Assembly (NCBI GenBank): GCA_027056525.1
Contig: JALUKO010000321.1
Span: forward strand, 1 to 7,272
From: Helicobacteraceae bacterium
GTDB lineage: Bacteria > Campylobacterota > Campylobacteria > Campylobacterales > Sulfurimonadaceae
Direction of reading: 5' to 3'
Length of the DNA stretch: 7,272 bases
Both the position numbers and the translations under genes were made by a program. Shown one piece after another: positions 5,593 through 7,272 of this stretch. How positions within the stretch are numbered: the stretch's first letter is position 1; each line of letters begins with the position of its first letter. The notes under the pieces were generated by a model that worked only from the letters and a program-made list of their open reading frames with translations, was not told the origin of the DNA and searched no databases.

Positions 5593-6794
5593 GCCACCTC
5601 TTTAATATTTTGCGTTTTTACTATCCATGTAAAATAGAGTGCGCCCACAATAAAACCCAAGCCAATAAAAAAAGTTATAAATTCCAGTGAGAAATTTTTA
5701 GAAGCAAGAGCACCTATCATCAAAGATGTCAGTGTGGCCGAACTCAAAAACAGCATATCGTTGTATGCCACAATTCTACCATAATATCTCTCATCGATGT
5801 TCTTTTGCAGTAGCGTATAAGTATAAGACCATAAAGTTGTCGTAAAAAGACCAACAATCACACTGGCAACCATGGAAAGATAAAAATTTTCCATCCACCA
5901 AGCCCACAACCAAATCGCTACAGCCTGAAAGATCAAGAGTTGCACCAAGCGTTTGTTATTGATCCATGAACCCAAGATCATCGGACCAAAAACCAGACCC
6001 ACTGCCCGTGAGGCATGTAACAATCCAAGCGCCAAAGAGGTGGCAATAATACCAGCATAATACTCTTGCACCATTAAAGCAACTAAAGCATCAAAAGCTG
6101 TGAGACCCACAACAGAGTGCATCAACATCAAATGCAGTGCATGGGGATATTTTTTTATATATCTAAATGTATCCCCCATCATATACAGAAAACTCTCTTT
6201 CTCTTTCACACTTCCCACCTGCAAATGTAAGCTGTACAGCAAAGAAAAACTGATAACGAACATAAGAGCATCTAAAACAAATGCAACCTTTACTCCAAGC
6301 AGATACACTACAAAACCGCTTACTGCCATACCAAGAGTATAGGAAAAAGACCAGATGATGGAGTGAATTTCATTGGCTTTTTGAAGATCTTTACCCTTAA
6401 GAATTTTGGGAAGTAAAGACATCTCAGCGGTAAAATAAAACGATGCCGCAGCCATTCTTACAAATATCAGTCCATACAAAAGCCACAAATGAGATATATC
6501 ACTTACAAGCACTAAAAGTATCGTGGAGATAATCTCAACAAACAAAAGAGACAACATCAATTTTTTTGGTGCTACACTGTCAAGAACAGAACCTGAAAAC
6601 GGAGCCTGCACTATGCCGGCTATAAAATGCAAAGCTGCTACAAACGCTATGATCTCAGCTGAAACATCCATACCGATAAGTAGGGTATAGATAGCAACAT
6701 TACTGAACCAGGCTCCAAAATAGGAGATAAGTTGAATAATGCTCAATCGTCTAAACACTTGATCGGCACGAAGTAAATTAATATATTGATTCAT
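5589..6794 (-). CDS. Major facilitator superfamily exporter, MFS_3 (EntS-like) type
   Basis: Reading from the ATG at 6794 gives 401 residues beginning MNQYINLLRADQVFRRLSII, the normal opening of MFS_3 efflux proteins, with helix 1 at about 18-40. The loop between helices 2 and 3 has a motif-A-like GSVLDSVAPKKLM (68-80). The family's EMSLLPKILKGKDLQKANEI block is at 124-143, and RYYGRIVAYND at 336-346 matches the conserved R..GRv.a loop of the second half. I count 10-12 hydrophobic helices. Such proteins export siderophores, macrolides or other small molecules by proton antiport; the substrate here is unknown. The frame stays open to an ATG at 6911, but those extra 39 residues are not family-like, cross the flaG promoter and overlap the flaG start, so I reject that start. 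No clear Shine-Dalgarno precedes 6794. It is the first gene of the overlapping exporter unit and is divergent from flaG. Confidence 0.9.
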   Translation of the reverse strand: MNQYINLLRADQVFRRLSIIQLISYFGAWFSNVAIYTLLIGMDVSAEIIAFVAALHFIAGIVQAPFSGSVLDSVAPKKLMLSLLFVEIISTILLVLVSDISHLWLLYGLIFVRMAAASFYFTAEMSLLPKILKGKDLQKANEIHSIIWSFSYTLGMAVSGFVVYLLGVKVAFVLDALMFVISFSLLYSLHLQVGSVKEKESFLYMMGDTFRYIKKYPHALHLMLMHSVVGLTAFDALVALMVQEYYAGIIATSLALGLLHASRAVGLVFGPMILGSWINNKRLVQLLIFQAVAIWLWAWWMENFYLSMVASVIVGLFTTTLWSYTYTLLQKNIDERYYGRIVAYNDMLFLSSATLTSLMIGALASKNFSLEFITFFIGLGFIVGALYFTWIVKTQNIKEVA

Positions 6795-6830
6795 AAATGC
6801 AAGAGTATCAAATAAAAATAATTTTTTTAT

Positions 6831-6857
6831 TAAAGTTATTTTTTTCGCTGCCGATAT
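6831..6857 (+). promoter_or_regulatory. Sigma-28 (FliA) promoter for flaG
   Basis: TAAAGTTA (6831-6838), then exactly 11 bases, then GCCGATAT (6850-6857). The FliA consensus is TAAAGTTT-N11-GCCGATAA, so each half matches 7 of 8 bases and the spacing is perfect. The -10 half also contains CGATAT, fitting the CGATWT form known from Campylobacter. Transcription would begin near 6864, leaving a leader of about 37 bases before the flaG ATG. It implies late (class 3) flagellar expression controlled by FliA and its anti-sigma factor FlgM. Confidence 0.88.
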
Positions 6858-6863
6858 TGTTCG

Positions 6864-6872
6864 TGATATAAT
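6864..6872 (+). promoter_or_regulatory. Extended -10 sigma-70-type promoter element in front of flaG
   Basis: TGATATAAT is a perfect extended -10 (TGnTATAAT). It lies 7 bases downstream of the last base of the sigma-28 -10, on or near that promoter's start site. No good -35 is present at the usual distance, which an extended -10 tolerates. Transcription would start near 6879, leaving about 22 leader bases. Together with the sigma-28 site it may form a tandem promoter giving a basal level of flaG transcript. Confidence 0.5.
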
Positions 6873-6886
6873 ATTTTCTTTTAAGT

Positions 6887-6894
6887 AAGAGGAG
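6887..6894 (+). promoter_or_regulatory. Strong ribosome-binding site of flaG
   Basis: AAGAGGAG, 6 bases before the ATG at 6901. It is the strongest Shine-Dalgarno in the window and supports 6901 as the flaG start, ahead of a second in-frame ATG at codon 14. Confidence 0.8.
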
Positions 6895-6900
6895 TCAGTC

Positions 6901-7272
6901 ATGGATGGCATAGCAAATGTTGCAAGACAGCAACAATCACAAATGAGTACACAGGAACCTCAAGGAAGAGCGACCCAAAGTGCACAACAGTCGCAACAAC
7001 AGGCACCAAAAGAAGATCTCGTAAAGCAGATGCAAAATGAGGTCACAAGAACAGATAAAAAAATAGATACAAAAGAGCAGGTTCAAGATCTTATCAAACA
7101 GTTAAACGATGCCCTCTCACCCATCAGTACATCGATTAAGTTTGGATTTGACAACAGGGATGAAGTCTTTTACGTCTCTGTGATTGAAGCGAAATCAAAC
7201 AGGATGATTCGCAGATTTCCGGCAGAACAGGCGATGGATTTTTTACCTAAAATGCAAGAGGTCACAGGGATA
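6901..7272 (+). CDS. flaG: FlaG-family flagellar protein (3' end beyond right edge)
   Basis: Open from the ATG to the window edge (124 codons, no stop). Residues 1-45 are a Gln/Ser-rich, probably disordered segment (MDGIANVARQQQ, later QSAQQSQQQAPKEDL). After a charged helical stretch comes the conserved FlaG domain: LNDALSPISTSIKFGFDNRD, then a strand YVSVIEAKSNRMIRRFPAEQ and a final helix AMDFLPKMQEV. The R.[IF]P.E motif after a 'v...t...iR' strand is the family signature. FlaG proteins are usually about 110-130 residues, so the stop should lie just outside. FlaG is a late flagellar protein linked to filament length and assembly in Campylobacter and is commonly followed by fliD and fliS. 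The sigma-28 promoter and strong ribosome-binding site upstream fit that role. It is the only plus-strand gene and is divergent from the MFS gene. Confidence 0.9.
   Translation, partial: MDGIANVARQQQSQMSTQEPQGRATQSAQQSQQQAPKEDLVKQMQNEVTRTDKKIDTKEQVQDLIKQLNDALSPISTSIKFGFDNRDEVFYVSVIEAKSNRMIRRFPAEQAMDFLPKMQEVTGI

Noticed and set aside
6811..6830. A/T inverted repeat (AAAAATAATTTTT type) between flaG and the MFS gene
   Set aside because: It is pure A/T with low complexity and a weak stem. In DNA this AT-rich it is expected by chance, and it may just be promoter upstream sequence.
6841..6872. Sigma-54 promoter in front of flaG
   Set aside because: There is no GG-N10-GC core with TGGCAC/TTGC character. 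The sigma-28 match at the same place is far stronger.
6795..6911. 39-residue N-terminal extension of the MFS protein from an ATG at 6911
   Set aside because: It is not MFS-like, crosses both flaG promoter elements and overlaps the flaG start, while the downstream ATG begins a family-typical N-terminus.

Overview
The window looks like chromosomal DNA from a Campylobacterota (epsilonproteobacterial) species, probably near Sulfurimonas or Sulfurovum. This is inferred from the AT-rich composition, tightly overlapping genes, a ligA/tlyA neighbourhood, an EAL-domain remnant and a flaG gene behind a sigma-28 promoter. No database search was possible, so the taxonomic call is an inference.

Layout: almost everything lies on the minus strand, so it is transcribed from high to low coordinates. 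At the far right (6901 to the edge) is the only plus-strand gene, a flaG-like flagellar gene. Its upstream region carries a near-consensus sigma-28 promoter (TAAAGTTA-N11-GCCGATAT) and, 9 bases further down, a perfect extended -10 (TGATATAAT). Divergent from it runs a compact four-gene minus-strand unit: an MFS_3-type exporter, an 84-residue membrane protein, a 91-residue acidic soluble protein and a MATE exporter. Their coding frames overlap throughout. The MATE gene has no ATG at its natural N-terminus and appears to start at a CTG inside CTGA (overlapping the upstream stop) or at a nearby ATT behind a GAGG.

Between the MATE gene and ligA (3445-3762) there is no intact gene, but the last 66 codons of a c-di-GMP phosphodiesterase (EAL) domain are still legible. 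More of it can be recovered by restoring one base in an A run, so this is a decayed gene. Then follows a second unit, ligA (NAD-dependent DNA ligase), an 8-strand-type outer-membrane beta-barrel protein and tlyA (S4 plus FtsJ-type rRNA methyltransferase). Both junctions have the same one-base TAATG stop/start overlap. After a 127-base gap with a possible promoter, the first 30 codons of a DEAD-box RNA helicase run off the left edge.

Functionally the window mixes housekeeping (DNA sealing, rRNA methylation, RNA helicase), an uncharacterised two-exporter membrane unit, and the start of a flagellar filament/cap locus. I found no mobile element, CRISPR array, tRNA or rRNA. The items most worth following up are the non-AUG MATE start, the two unknown small proteins locked between two exporters, the EAL remnant and the tandem flaG promoter.
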